This document shows positions 16,201-24,032 of a DNA stretch of 32,513 bases, piece by piece (positions within the stretch are counted from its first letter, which is position 1; each line of letters begins with the position of its first letter). The stretch comes from DATJGF01 sp035495315 (lineage in GTDB: Bacteria; Verrucomicrobiota; Verrucomicrobiia; Limisphaerales; UBA8199), in assembly GCA_035495315.1 (NCBI GenBank), contig DATJGF010000205.1, positions 1 to 32,513 of the forward strand. Reading direction: 5' to 3'. The notes beneath the pieces are model-generated. The model was not told the DNA's origin. It saw only the letters and a program-made list of their open reading frames with translations, and made no database searches. Position numbers and translations under genes: made by a program.

Positions 16201-17846
16201 TGCGCTATTCCACCCCAGGCGTCGGCCTTATCTCACCACCGCCCCACCACGACATCTATTCCATCGAGGATCTCGCCGAGCTCATTCACGACCTTAAAAA
16301 CGCCAATCACCACGCCCGCATCAGCGTTAAGCTCGTCTCCGAAGTCGGCGTCGGCACCATCGCCGCTGGGGTTGCCAAAGCACATGCGGACGTCGTCCTG
16401 ATCAGCGGGTACGACGGTGGCACCGGCGCTTCCCCCCAAACCGGCATCAAACACGCCGGCATTCCCTGGGAACTCGGCTTGGCCGAGACTCACCAGACCC
16501 TCGTCCTCAACGATCTGCGCTCCCGCATCATCGTTGAAACTGATGGCCAAATGAAAACCGGCCGCGACGTCGTCATCGCCGCCTTGCTCGGCGCGGAGGA
16601 GTTCGGTTTCGCCACCGCTCCCCTTGTCGCGATGGGCTGCATCTTGATGCGCGTCTGTCACCTTAATACCTGCCCCGTAGGCGTCGCCACTCAAGACCCC
16701 GAATTACGCAAGCGCTTCGTCGGCCAACCCGAACACATCGTCAATTTCATGCGGATGATCGCCGAAGAGGTTCGCGAATTAATGGCCCAACTCGGCTTCC
16801 GCCAAATGAATAAAATGATCGGCCGCGTCGATCGCCTCGAAGTCAAAAAGGCTATCGACCACTGGAAAGCTAAGGGGCTGGACTTTACCAAGATCCTCCA
16901 TCAACCCGAAGTTCCCACCAGCGTCGGGCGCTTCTGCCAAATCCCTCAGGATCACGGCTTGGAAAAGTCGCTCGACAATACCGTCCTGCGCCGCCTCTGC
17001 GATCCCGCCATCGAACGGAAAGAAAAAGTCGTCGCCGTACTGCCCATCCGCAACGTCAACCGCGTCGTCGGCACCATCGTCGGTAGCGAAATCACTCGAC
17101 GCTGGGGCGCCGACGCTCTGCCGGAGGACACCATCGAAATCCACTTCACCGGCAGCGCGGGCCAAAGTTTTGGCGCCTTTATGCCAAAAGGCATGACCTT
17201 CTTCCTGGAAGGGGATTCCAACGATTATATCGGCAAAGGCCTCTCCGGCGGAAAAATCATCGTTTATCCTCCCGAGCTTTCCACCTTCGTCCCGGAAGAC
17301 AACATCATTGTCGGTAACGTCGCCTTCTACGGCGCAACCAGTGGCGAGGCGTATATCCGCGGCATGGCCGGAGAACGCTTCTGCGTCCGCAACAGCGGCG
17401 TCACCGCCGTCGTCGAGTCGGTCGGCGATCATGGCTGCGAATACATGACCGGCGGAAGGGTCGTCGTCCTTGGCCCGACCGGACGCAATTTCGCCGCCGG
17501 CATGTCTGGTGGCGTAGCTTACGTCCTGGACGAAACCGGCGACTTCCCCAGCCGTTGCAACCTCCAGATGGTCGGCCTCGAGAAACTTGAGGACCCCGAC
17601 GAAATCGAGCAAGTGTGGAAAATGATTCAGCGGCACCAGACCTATACCCGCAGCGCCCGCGCCGCCGTTATCCTGACCGATTGGCAACACTACACCCCCC
17701 GTTTTGTGAAAGTGATGCCCAAGGATTACCGGCGCGTCCTCCAGTCCATGAAGCGGGTTCAGGATTCAGGCCTCAGCGGTGATGACGCCGTTATGGCCGC
17801 TTTCGAGGCCAACGCCCGCGACGTCTCCCGTATCGGTGGCGGCTGA
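13209..17846 (+). CDS. gltB: Glutamate synthase large (alpha) subunit
   Basis: 1545 residues. GltB takes glutamine and 2-oxoglutarate and makes two glutamates; ammonia released in the amidotransferase domain is channelled to the FMN site. The class II glutamine amidotransferase domain starts at C35 in HEACGVGFV after a 34-residue propeptide that is presumably cleaved. The FMN/2-oxoglutarate domain includes GGKSNTGEGGEDPERY and GAKPGEGGQLPG. The [3Fe-4S] cysteines lie in CILMRVCHLNTCPVGVA. The C-terminal GXGXG beta-helix follows (FTGSAGQSFGAF, GGKIIVYPP). Start is ambiguous: GTG 13209 or ATG 13227; neither has a well-spaced Shine-Dalgarno. A GGAGG at 13186 precedes an ATG-AAG-TGA triplet (13204) whose stop overlaps the GTG. 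gltD follows after 132 bp. Confidence 0.95.
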   Translation: MNNRSNMKSNGGLVRRTRPPAAEGLYDPQFEHEACGVGFVVNIKGRKSHAIIQQALEVLLNLDHRGACGCEANTGDGAGILIQPPHEFLKLVAKEGRVKLPPAGEYGIGMLFLPNPNAQRAECEKIFAEIVAEEGQRVLGWRTIPTNNGSLGATAKAAEPTMRQVFIARNRALGDDMAFERKLYVIRKRAENAIRYSGKVTGGEFFYIASLSFKTMVYKGMLLTTQLLEYYPDLAHPGMESALALVHSRFSTNTFPSWNRAHPYRYMAHNGEINTLRGNINWMHARQALFESELFGEDIKKVLPIVCTDGSDSGMFDNCLELLVLSGRSLAHAMMMMIPEPWTKHESMSPEKKAFYEYHSCLMEPWDGPASIAFTDGKRIGAVLDRNGLRPSRYYVTKDDLVVMASEVGVLDIPPDRVLQKGRLQPGRMFLIDTEEGRIVADEEIKQKIATEQPYRAWLDENLIRLADVPDPGVLPEADHQTVAQRQLAFGYTFEDLRILMLPMARDANEAVGSMGTDTPLAVLSNKPQSLFNYFKQLFAQVTNPPIDCIREELIMSTETAIGSESNLLQPGPEHARLIELKSPILTNEEFAKLKHLDLPGFKSVTLPIIFPVTDGPSGLAKAMDELCAKVSQAIAEGFNVVVLSDRGVGPEFAPIPSLLAVAGVHHHLIREGTRTRVGLVLESGEPREVHHFSLLIGYGCGAINPYLAFETLDDMLRQKLLTGMDHKTACKNYLKAAMKGVVKVISKMGISTIQSYWGAQIFEAVGLKKEFIDKYFTWTPSRIEGIGIDVIGQEVLIRHQRAFPARPVNGHVLEAGGQYQWREDGEYHLFNPQTIHKLQAAVRTGSSKVFREYSTLVNEQSRNIATLRGLLDFKKTRPVPIDEVESVESIMKRFKSGAMSYGSISKEAHETLAIAMNRIGGKSNTGEGGEDPERYVPLPNGDSKNSAIKQVASGRFGVTSLYLVNAKELQIKMAQGAKPGEGGQLPGQKVYPWIAKVRYSTPGVGLISPPPHHDIYSIEDLAELIHDLKNANHHARISVKLVSEVGVGTIAAGVAKAHADVVLISGYDGGTGASPQTGIKHAGIPWELGLAETHQTLVLNDLRSRIIVETDGQMKTGRDVVIAALLGAEEFGFATAPLVAMGCILMRVCHLNTCPVGVATQDPELRKRFVGQPEHIVNFMRMIAEEVRELMAQLGFRQMNKMIGRVDRLEVKKAIDHWKAKGLDFTKILHQPEVPTSVGRFCQIPQDHGLEKSLDNTVLRRLCDPAIERKEKVVAVLPIRNVNRVVGTIVGSEITRRWGADALPEDTIEIHFTGSAGQSFGAFMPKGMTFFLEGDSNDYIGKGLSGGKIIVYPPELSTFVPEDNIIVGNVAFYGATSGEAYIRGMAGERFCVRNSGVTAVVESVGDHGCEYMTGGRVVVLGPTGRNFAAGMSGGVAYVLDETGDFPSRCNLQMVGLEKLEDPDEIEQVWKMIQRHQTYTRSARAAVILTDWQHYTPRFVKVMPKDYRRVLQSMKRVQDSGLSGDDAVMAAFEANARDVSRIGGG

Positions 17847-17876
17847 TCTCGATGAACCAATTCTATCAAGGCAAAG

Positions 17877-17950
17877 ACGCAGAGTGCGCCCGGATCCGCA
17901 GAGCCTCTCCGCTTCGTTGCGTTCCCCAGCGATTCTCTGCGCCTCTGCGT
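17877..17950. repeat. ACGCAGAG / CTCTGCGT inverted repeat between gltB and gltD
   Basis: ACGCAGAG (17877-17884) is inverted at 17943-17950, and CTCTGCG also occurs at 17934-17940. The gap is GC-rich with several GCAGAG/CTCTGC words shared with the hairpin array at 5919-6045. It could attenuate gltD relative to gltB; no T-tract follows. Confidence 0.5.
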
Positions 17951-17978
17951 TGAAAAGAGAGCCCTAACAATAACCACC

Positions 17979-19463
17979 ATGGGTAAACCCACCGGCTTCA
18001 TCGAATATTTACGAGAACTCCCACTCGATCGCTCCGCCATCGAGCGCATCCGTGACTGGAATGAATTCCACCTTCACATGGAGGAAGACAAACTTCAGCA
18101 ACAGGGCGCTCGTTGCATGGATTGTGGCATTCCTTTCTGCCACACCGGAACCCTTCTCAATGGCATGGCCTCCGGCTGCCCCATCCATAACCTCATTCCG
18201 GAATGGAACGACCTCGTCTATCGCGGTCTATGGAAGGAAGCTCTCGAACGCCTCCACAAAACCAACAATTTCCCCGAGTTCACCGGCCGCGTCTGTCCGG
18301 CGCCTTGCGAGGGCTCTTGCGTCCTCGGCATAAATGCCCCGCCGGTTACGATCAAAAATATCGAATGCACGATCATTGACAAGGCCTGGACTGAAGGCTG
18401 GGTTCTCCCCGAACCACCTAAGGCGCGCACCGGAAAGAAAGTCGCCGTCGTTGGTTCCGGTCCGGCCGGCCTTTGCGCCGCCGCCCAGCTGAATCGCGCC
18501 GGCCATTTGGTCACCGTCTTTGAAAGAGCCGATCGCGTTGGCGGACTCCTGACTTACGGCATCCCCAATATGAAGCTCGATAAGGAACAAGTCGTGTTCC
18601 GCCGCATCCAACAGATGGAAGCCGAAGGAATTCAATTTCAAACGGGTGTCGAAGTCGGCTCGAATTATCCCGCCGAAAAACTGTTGCAAGAATTTGATGC
18701 GACCGTTCTCTGCACCGGCGCGACCAAGCCGCGCGATTTGCCTGTCGAAGGCCGCAACCTCAAGGGCGTCCATTTTGCGATGGAGTTCCTTACCAGCAAC
18801 ACTCGCAGCATGCTGGATCGCCATCGCAACGGAAACTTCATTTCTGCCGAAGGTAAAGATGTCATCGTCATTGGTGGCGGTGATACCGGCACCGACTGCG
18901 TCGGCACCGCCCTGCGCCATGGCTGCAAGAGCCTCGTCCAAATCGAAATCCTCCCCCGCCCTCCAATCGATCGCGCCCCCGATAATCCCTGGCCCGAATG
19001 GCCCAAAATTTACCGCCTGGATTACGGCCAGGAAGAAGCCGCCGCCAAATTTGGCGCTGATCCGCGCGTCTACTTAACCACCGCGAAAAAGTTCCTTGAC
19101 GGTGAACAGGGACGCGTCAAGGAAATCCTGACCGTTCAAATCCAATGGGAACGCAACGATAAAGGCCAGTTCGTGCCCGTAGAAGTTCCTGGTACCGAAC
19201 GTACTCTGCCCGCCCAACTTGTACTCCTTGCCATGGGCTTTCTCGGCCCCGAACAACCCTTGCTTGATGCCCTCTGCCTGGAACGCGACCCTCGCACCAA
19301 TGTCAAAGCCGACTTCGAAAAATATTCGACTAATATCAAAGGCATCTTTGCCGCCGGTGATTGTCGCCGTGGCCAGAGCTTGGTGGTTTGGGCCTTTAAC
19401 GAAGGCCGCGGCGCCGCCCGTGAGTGTGATCGCTATCTCATGGGCGATACGAATTTGCCCTGA
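17979..19463 (+). CDS. gltD: Glutamate synthase small (beta) subunit
   Basis: 494 residues, normal GltD length. It passes electrons from NAD(P)H through FAD to the GltB iron-sulfur cluster. The N-terminal iron-sulfur region shows CMDCGIPFC (46-54), a further Cys in SGCPIHN, and CPAPCEGSC; these four-Cys groups hold the two [4Fe-4S] clusters. FAD binding is at KVAVVGSGPAGLCAAAQL (about 149-166), the second nucleotide site at DVIVIGGGDTGTDCVG, and FAAGDCRRGQSLVVWA near the C-terminus is the conserved FAD-closing motif. The ATG at 17979 immediately precedes GKPTGFIEY, the typical start. It is co-oriented with gltB and surely its partner. A stem-loop begins at the stop codon. Confidence 0.95.
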   Translation: MGKPTGFIEYLRELPLDRSAIERIRDWNEFHLHMEEDKLQQQGARCMDCGIPFCHTGTLLNGMASGCPIHNLIPEWNDLVYRGLWKEALERLHKTNNFPEFTGRVCPAPCEGSCVLGINAPPVTIKNIECTIIDKAWTEGWVLPEPPKARTGKKVAVVGSGPAGLCAAAQLNRAGHLVTVFERADRVGGLLTYGIPNMKLDKEQVVFRRIQQMEAEGIQFQTGVEVGSNYPAEKLLQEFDATVLCTGATKPRDLPVEGRNLKGVHFAMEFLTSNTRSMLDRHRNGNFISAEGKDVIVIGGGDTGTDCVGTALRHGCKSLVQIEILPRPPIDRAPDNPWPEWPKIYRLDYGQEEAAAKFGADPRVYLTTAKKFLDGEQGRVKEILTVQIQWERNDKGQFVPVEVPGTERTLPAQLVLLAMGFLGPEQPLLDALCLERDPRTNVKADFEKYSTNIKGIFAAGDCRRGQSLVVWAFNEGRGAARECDRYLMGDTNLP

Positions 19464-19507
19464 CTGACGCCTCCATTCCGACAGCCGATGCGAGGCTTGA
19501 GTCAGTC
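19462..19507 (+). terminator. Stem-loop at the end of gltD, possible transcript end
   Basis: GACTGA (19462-19467) pairs with TCAGTC (19502-19507), and GCCTC (19469-19473) with GAGGC (19492-19496), with a small internal loop. The stem starts in the gltD stop codon. There is no T-tract directly after, so it may be a 3'-end stabiliser or a Rho-assisted end. Confidence 0.4.
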
Positions 19508-19549
19508 GAACCCACCCCAAAGTTTTACCGAGTCGTAACACAAAACCCC

Positions 19550-19580
19550 TTGACAGTGGGCGCAACGTCTGTGCTACTAT
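19550..19580 (+). promoter_or_regulatory. Sigma70-like promoter for the candidate small RNA
   Basis: Perfect -35 TTGACA (19550-19555) and a TACTAT -10 (19575-19580) with 19-bp spacing, one or two longer than ideal. The predicted start, 7-8 bases on, is 19587-19588, the first paired base of the stem-loop downstream. Confidence 0.55.
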
Positions 19581-19587
19581 CCGTATC

Positions 19588-19659
19588 GGTTTGGGTGTCC
19601 GGTCGTTTTCTTCAGAGGGATTCCCCATCCCCACCTCCTTGGCGGCCGGACGCCCAACC
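19588..19659 (+). ncRNA. Candidate structured small RNA between gltD and czcA
   Basis: A 14-bp stem closes the element: 19588-19602 (GGTTTGGGTGTCCGG) pairs with 19646-19659 (CCGGACGCCCAACC) with one bulged T and one G-U pair. The G-U exists only on the + strand, which favours that strand as the transcript. The 43-base loop is C-rich and contains CCCCATCCCCACCTCC, complementary to purine-rich Shine-Dalgarno sequences, plus GAGGGA, which could pair with part of it. No start or reading frame fits. The promoter above places the 5' end on the stem base. It is convergent with czcA. It matches no RNA family I can recall; it lacks the features of 4.5S, 6S or tmRNA. Unproven. Confidence 0.45.
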
Positions 19660-19699
19660 AATAAGCTTCCTTCGATGGCTCACCCACTAAATTCTCGCG

Positions 19700-22600
19700 C
19701 TAACCAGGTTGCCACACCGCCCTCCGCTTTGCGCGTCGCTCAATAACCAGGTACAACGTCGGTAACACCATCAACGTCAGCAGCGTCGCCGAGACTAATC
19801 CACCGATAATTACGATCGCCAGGGGCCGTTGCGTTTCTGACCCAATTCCGTGCGATAATGCCATCGGCAACAACCCCAGCATCGCCAGCAATGCCGTCAT
19901 TAATACCGTCCGCAGTCGCGTCGATGCGCCACGCAGCACCGCCTCGTAGCTGTCCACGCCCTCATCCTGTAACTGATTGAAATAACTCACCATTACCACT
20001 CCGTTGAGTACCGCCTGCCCAAATAACGCAATGAAACCTATCGCCGCCGAAACGCTCAACGGAATGCCCGTCAGCAGCAGCGCGAATATCCCGCCGATTA
20101 ATCCCAGTGGCACATTCACCAGAATCAAAAGGGCACTCTTCACCGACTTAAACGCATCGAATAACAATACAAAAATCAGAAACGTGCTGATCGGAACAAT
20201 GATGGCTAATCGCTTCATCGCCCGTTGCTGATTTTCAAATTCGCCGCTCCACGTCAGAAAATAACCTTGTGGCAACGGAATCTTCCGCACTTGGTCCTGC
20301 ATGTCCGCCACGACGCTGCCCATATCGCGACCCTTGATAAAAATGCTGATCGCCGATAGCCGCGTTCCGTTTTCCCGGCTAATGTTCATGCTCCCGCTTG
20401 ATTCCCTGAAGTCAGCCACCTGTTCCAGCGGTATATGCAAACCTTCTGGCGTATCCACCAGTACCTTTTTGAGCCGGGCCAAACTCCTTTCCGGCTCCGG
20501 CAAACGCACCACCACACTAAAGTGCTTCTCCCCTTCCCATAGCTCAGTTGCCGCTTTGCCAGCCAACCCGATCTCAATCACATCCTCAATGTCACCAATG
20601 TTCAATCCATATCGCCCCGCGCGATTACGATCGATCTCTATAACTGCCTGCGGGACTTCCCCTGCACGATCGATCGCCGCCGTCTGCACCCCGGGTATGG
20701 TGGCGATTGCTTGCAGCAACTCACGCGCCTTCTCACGCAATTTGGCCGAATCATCCCCAAACACCTTCAATACCACCTGCCCGTCAATTTGCGAAATGCT
20801 CTCCAGCACATTGTCACGAATCGGTTGTGAGAAGCTCGTCTCGATCCCTGGCAACGCAGCCAGGTTATGATCCATCTCCGCTATGATTTGTTCTTTGCTA
20901 AGGCCCCGCTTCCACTCCTCCGGCGGCTTAAGGTCCACAAAAATCTCCGCCATGTTGATCGGCTTTGGATCGGTCCCGTCCTCCGGCCGACCCGCTTTCG
21001 AAATTATCGACCGCACCTCAGGCGTTTGCAGTAAAATCCGCCGCAACCTCCGGCAGTACACCCGCGCCTCTTCAACCGAGATTCCCGGCGGAAGATTCGC
21101 ATTGACCCAGATCGTGCCCTCATTTAATTCAGGCAGGAATTCCGTCCCCAGCTTCGGCGCCAGCGCCAGACTCACCGCAAACCCGGCAAGTGCTGACAAA
21201 ATAACGGTCTTCGGGTGTCCTAGCGCCCAGCGCAGAGAAATCACATAGGGTCGCTTGATGAAACGCACCAGCGCGTTCTCCTCATGCGGAATCTTTTTGC
21301 GCAACACGAAAAAGCACAGCAACGGAACCAACGTTAATGAAAACAATAATGAACCAACCAACGCGCTGGTGACGGTCCAGGCCATTGGTGCAAAAATTCG
21401 CCCTTCATGCCGTTGCAAGGTGAAAATCGGAATATGCGCCGCAATGATAATTAGCATCGAAAAGAAAGTCGGCCGCCCCACTTCCACGGTAGCCTGTTCA
21501 ATCGCCGCTCGAAATTGGTTAGGGCCTTCGTCACCACGCAACTCGCCCAGCCGTCGAAAGACATTTTCCACCACGATAACCGCCCCATCGACGATGATCC
21601 CGAAGTCCATAGCTCCCAGGGACAAAAGGTTTGCCGGAATGCCGCGCCATGACAACCCAATGAAAGTCGCCAGCAACGACAGCGGGATGATGAAAGCTAC
21701 AATCGCCGCTGCCCGCAGGTTGCCTAGAAACAGGAACAGCACAAATGCCACCAACATCGCTCCTTCCGCCAAATTCTTAAATACCGTGTGCAGAGTCGTA
21801 TTGATTAGCCACGTCCGGTCGTAATACGGCTTGATTCTCACCCCTTTCGGCAAAATGGTATTGTTTAACAAGGCTATCCTGGTTTTCAGGCCCGCAAGCA
21901 CTTCCGACGGATTCTCCCCTTTGCGCATCACCACAATGCCAGAAACAATGTCATCCGCTTCGTCCCTCCCCATTATCCCTTCGACCGGTATGTTGCCCAG
22001 CGTTACTTCGGCAATGTCTTTGACCAGCACCGCCGTCCCGTTGTGCGCAGTGATAACTATGTTCTTTATCTCCTCAGCCGAACGCAGTAGCCCTACACCG
22101 CGGATCAAATACTGTTGAGACCCTTGTGTCACTTTGCTCCCGCCGACATTGGCGTTGCCTCGCCCCAGCGCCGTGTAGAGCTGCTGCAGAGATAACCCGT
22201 AATACCGCATCCTCGCCAGGTTCGGGTTCACCTCATAGGTCTTTACCAATCCCCCATATGGCACTACATCGGCAATCCCAGGCACCGCCCGCAGGTTGCG
22301 CTCAATTACCCAATCTTCCAAGGTGCGCAACTCTCGGGTCGTATAACCCTCTCCGGTGATCATATAACGGTAAATCTCCCCAATCGCTGTAGACAGCGGC
22401 GCCAGCTGCGGCTGCACACCTTGCGGCAGGTCAGCCGTCGTCAGGCGCTCCAATGCTTGCTGTCTTGCCTGTATGTCGGTGGTGTGATCATCAAATGTCA
22501 GCATGATGAATGACAACCCAAACTGAGTGTGAGAAAACATTCGCACCATGTGCGGTAGACCGTTCAACACCGTCTCAATCGGCATCGTCACCTGCTTTTC

Positions 22601-22783
22601 AACCTCCTCCGGCGCTCGACCCGGATAGAGCGTAATCACATTCACCTGAATGTCCGAAACATCCGGAAAGGCCTCGATCGGTAAATTGTGAAACGCCACC
22701 CAACCGCCTCCAGTGAAAAGGATCGCCATCAGCACAACAAACAGCGGTTGATGCAGGGCAAAGCTGACAAAACGCCTAATCAT
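19700..22783 (-). CDS. czcA: Heavy-metal-type RND efflux pump (CzcA/CusA family)
   Basis: 1027 residues, inner-membrane proton-driven pump with the usual 12 membrane segments and two large periplasmic loops. FPDVSDIQVNVITLYPG near the N-terminus is typical of the heavy-metal efflux branch. Membrane segment 4 (about residues 392-407) reads DFGIIVDGAVIVVEN, with both Asp and the Glu of the proton relay conserved as in CzcA. Ion choice (Co/Zn/Cd or Cu/Ag) cannot be read from the sequence; no His-rich region is present. It is the last gene of a three-gene operon: channel, adaptor, pump, each on the minus strand. There are 97 bp between adaptor stop and this start, and the Shine-Dalgarno is weak. 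No metal sensor gene is seen in the window. Confidence 0.92.
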   Translation of the reverse strand: MIRRFVSFALHQPLFVVLMAILFTGGGWVAFHNLPIEAFPDVSDIQVNVITLYPGRAPEEVEKQVTMPIETVLNGLPHMVRMFSHTQFGLSFIMLTFDDHTTDIQARQQALERLTTADLPQGVQPQLAPLSTAIGEIYRYMITGEGYTTRELRTLEDWVIERNLRAVPGIADVVPYGGLVKTYEVNPNLARMRYYGLSLQQLYTALGRGNANVGGSKVTQGSQQYLIRGVGLLRSAEEIKNIVITAHNGTAVLVKDIAEVTLGNIPVEGIMGRDEADDIVSGIVVMRKGENPSEVLAGLKTRIALLNNTILPKGVRIKPYYDRTWLINTTLHTVFKNLAEGAMLVAFVLFLFLGNLRAAAIVAFIIPLSLLATFIGLSWRGIPANLLSLGAMDFGIIVDGAVIVVENVFRRLGELRGDEGPNQFRAAIEQATVEVGRPTFFSMLIIIAAHIPIFTLQRHEGRIFAPMAWTVTSALVGSLLFSLTLVPLLCFFVLRKKIPHEENALVRFIKRPYVISLRWALGHPKTVILSALAGFAVSLALAPKLGTEFLPELNEGTIWVNANLPPGISVEEARVYCRRLRRILLQTPEVRSIISKAGRPEDGTDPKPINMAEIFVDLKPPEEWKRGLSKEQIIAEMDHNLAALPGIETSFSQPIRDNVLESISQIDGQVVLKVFGDDSAKLREKARELLQAIATIPGVQTAAIDRAGEVPQAVIEIDRNRAGRYGLNIGDIEDVIEIGLAGKAATELWEGEKHFSVVVRLPEPERSLARLKKVLVDTPEGLHIPLEQVADFRESSGSMNISRENGTRLSAISIFIKGRDMGSVVADMQDQVRKIPLPQGYFLTWSGEFENQQRAMKRLAIIVPISTFLIFVLLFDAFKSVKSALLILVNVPLGLIGGIFALLLTGIPLSVSAAIGFIALFGQAVLNGVVMVSYFNQLQDEGVDSYEAVLRGASTRLRTVLMTALLAMLGLLPMALSHGIGSETQRPLAIVIIGGLVSATLLTLMVLPTLYLVIERRAKRRAVWQPG

Positions 22784-22880
22784 TGGAAACTCGCCGCAAT
22801 CGGTCTTTCCGCACCGACACTTGGGTGCAGCTCAACCCGCCATCGTGGAACGACGGCCGCAAATGATGATCCCCAGCGCA

Positions 22881-24032
22881 CTATTTGAGGATTTGCTGCA
22901 ACAGGACGCACCCGTCCGTCACCACTCGTTGCCCTGGTTGAATCCCCGCGACTATGAACACGCTCCCATCCTGCTCCGCACCCGTCCTGACCTCCTGCCG
23001 CACAAACTGTCCCGGATGCTCCTCGACAAACACGTAATGCTTTTCTCCTTTCAGAAACACCGCCTTCGCCGGCACGCTCGTCCGGCTCTCCCCCTGCCCC
23101 GGCAAATTGACACTGACAAACATCTCCGCTTTTAACAGACGCTGTGAATTGTCCACCGCCCCCTTCACCTTAATTGTCCGCGTGCTCGGATCAATAAACG
23201 CCGATACCGTATCCACTCGTCCGGTGAAACTCTGGTCAGGGAACGCACGACTCGTGAACGTAAGCTCACAACCCTGCCGGAGAAACGGAAGATCCACCTC
23301 CGTCGCATCGATCTGAATCCAAAGCCGTGAAGGATCAGTGACCACGAACAGCGGAGCCGTATATTGCGGCATGTTCGCCAGCATTTGATCCGGCCGCACC
23401 TCCTGCCCCGGAGTGATATTTCGTTCTACCAAAACACCCTCCAGCGGGCTAGGCAATAAAAAGCCCGGATCGCTTGCCACGCCGCTCACACCATATATCG
23501 CCAAACGCGTTCGAGCTCGCTCCAGCTCAGCCTGCGCGCTCGTGTAATCCGCCTCTGCCGATTCAAGATCCTTCCGCGGCGCAGCCCCATGATCAAATAA
23601 ATCCCGCAGACGCGCCAGGTTGCGCTCCGTTCGTCGGAAATCGCTCTCAGCCTTGCGTGCGTCCGACTGCGCTTGAACAAAATCCGCGGATTGTATCTCC
23701 GCTAGTGGTGTCCCCTTGCTGACCGGCTGGTTCAAATCCACGAAGAGTTTTCTCACGATCCCGGCAAACGGAGTGAATACCCGCACCGTCGCATCCTCGT
23801 CCCATATCAGCCGCCCGGCTAAAGTCACCGACGCCGGCGCTTGTAAGCGCACCGGCTCAATCGTGAGCGAGGTGAGCTGTGGAGAATTCGTCGGTATCGA
23901 GATGCTATCCTGGGAGATCGAAGTCTCGGACCCTCCGCTGGAGGTCGGTGGGGAGTTGCACCCTGTGATCAGAACTGCCGCGGCCATACACAGTCCGCAG
24001 GCTGCCCAATATTCAAATCTGTCGCGTTTCAT
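22881..24032 (-). CDS. RND efflux adaptor (membrane fusion protein), lipoprotein
   Basis: 383 residues. The N-terminus has a lipoprotein signal ending in the lipobox LITGC (Cys about 25), so the protein should be anchored to the inner membrane by lipid. A lipoyl/barrel-sandwich half (RVFTPFAGIVRKLFVDLNQPVSKGTPLAEI) is followed by an alpha-hairpin (about 120-175, SDARKAESDFRRTERNLARL), the second lipoyl half (LLPSPLEGVLVERNITPGQEV), a beta-barrel (LWIQIDATEVDL) and a membrane-proximal end (VPAKAVFLKGEKHYVFV). It links the outer-membrane channel to the pump. Start overlaps the channel stop by four bases (ATGA), implying coupled translation. It lacks the metal-binding His stretch of classical CzcB. 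Confidence 0.9.
   Translation of the reverse strand: MKRDRFEYWAACGLCMAAAVLITGCNSPPTSSGGSETSISQDSISIPTNSPQLTSLTIEPVRLQAPASVTLAGRLIWDEDATVRVFTPFAGIVRKLFVDLNQPVSKGTPLAEIQSADFVQAQSDARKAESDFRRTERNLARLRDLFDHGAAPRKDLESAEADYTSAQAELERARTRLAIYGVSGVASDPGFLLPSPLEGVLVERNITPGQEVRPDQMLANMPQYTAPLFVVTDPSRLWIQIDATEVDLPFLRQGCELTFTSRAFPDQSFTGRVDTVSAFIDPSTRTIKVKGAVDNSQRLLKAEMFVSVNLPGQGESRTSVPAKAVFLKGEKHYVFVEEHPGQFVRQEVRTGAEQDGSVFIVAGIQPGQRVVTDGCVLLQQILK

Noticed and set aside
16779..17690. 303-codon frame on the minus strand inside gltB
   Set aside because: Shadow of the GC-rich gltB codons; the gltB iron-sulfur and GXGXG motifs are on the other strand.
19588..19659. Terminator for czcA or gltD
   Set aside because: No T-tract on either strand after the stem, the loop is 43 bases, and a promoter leads into it.
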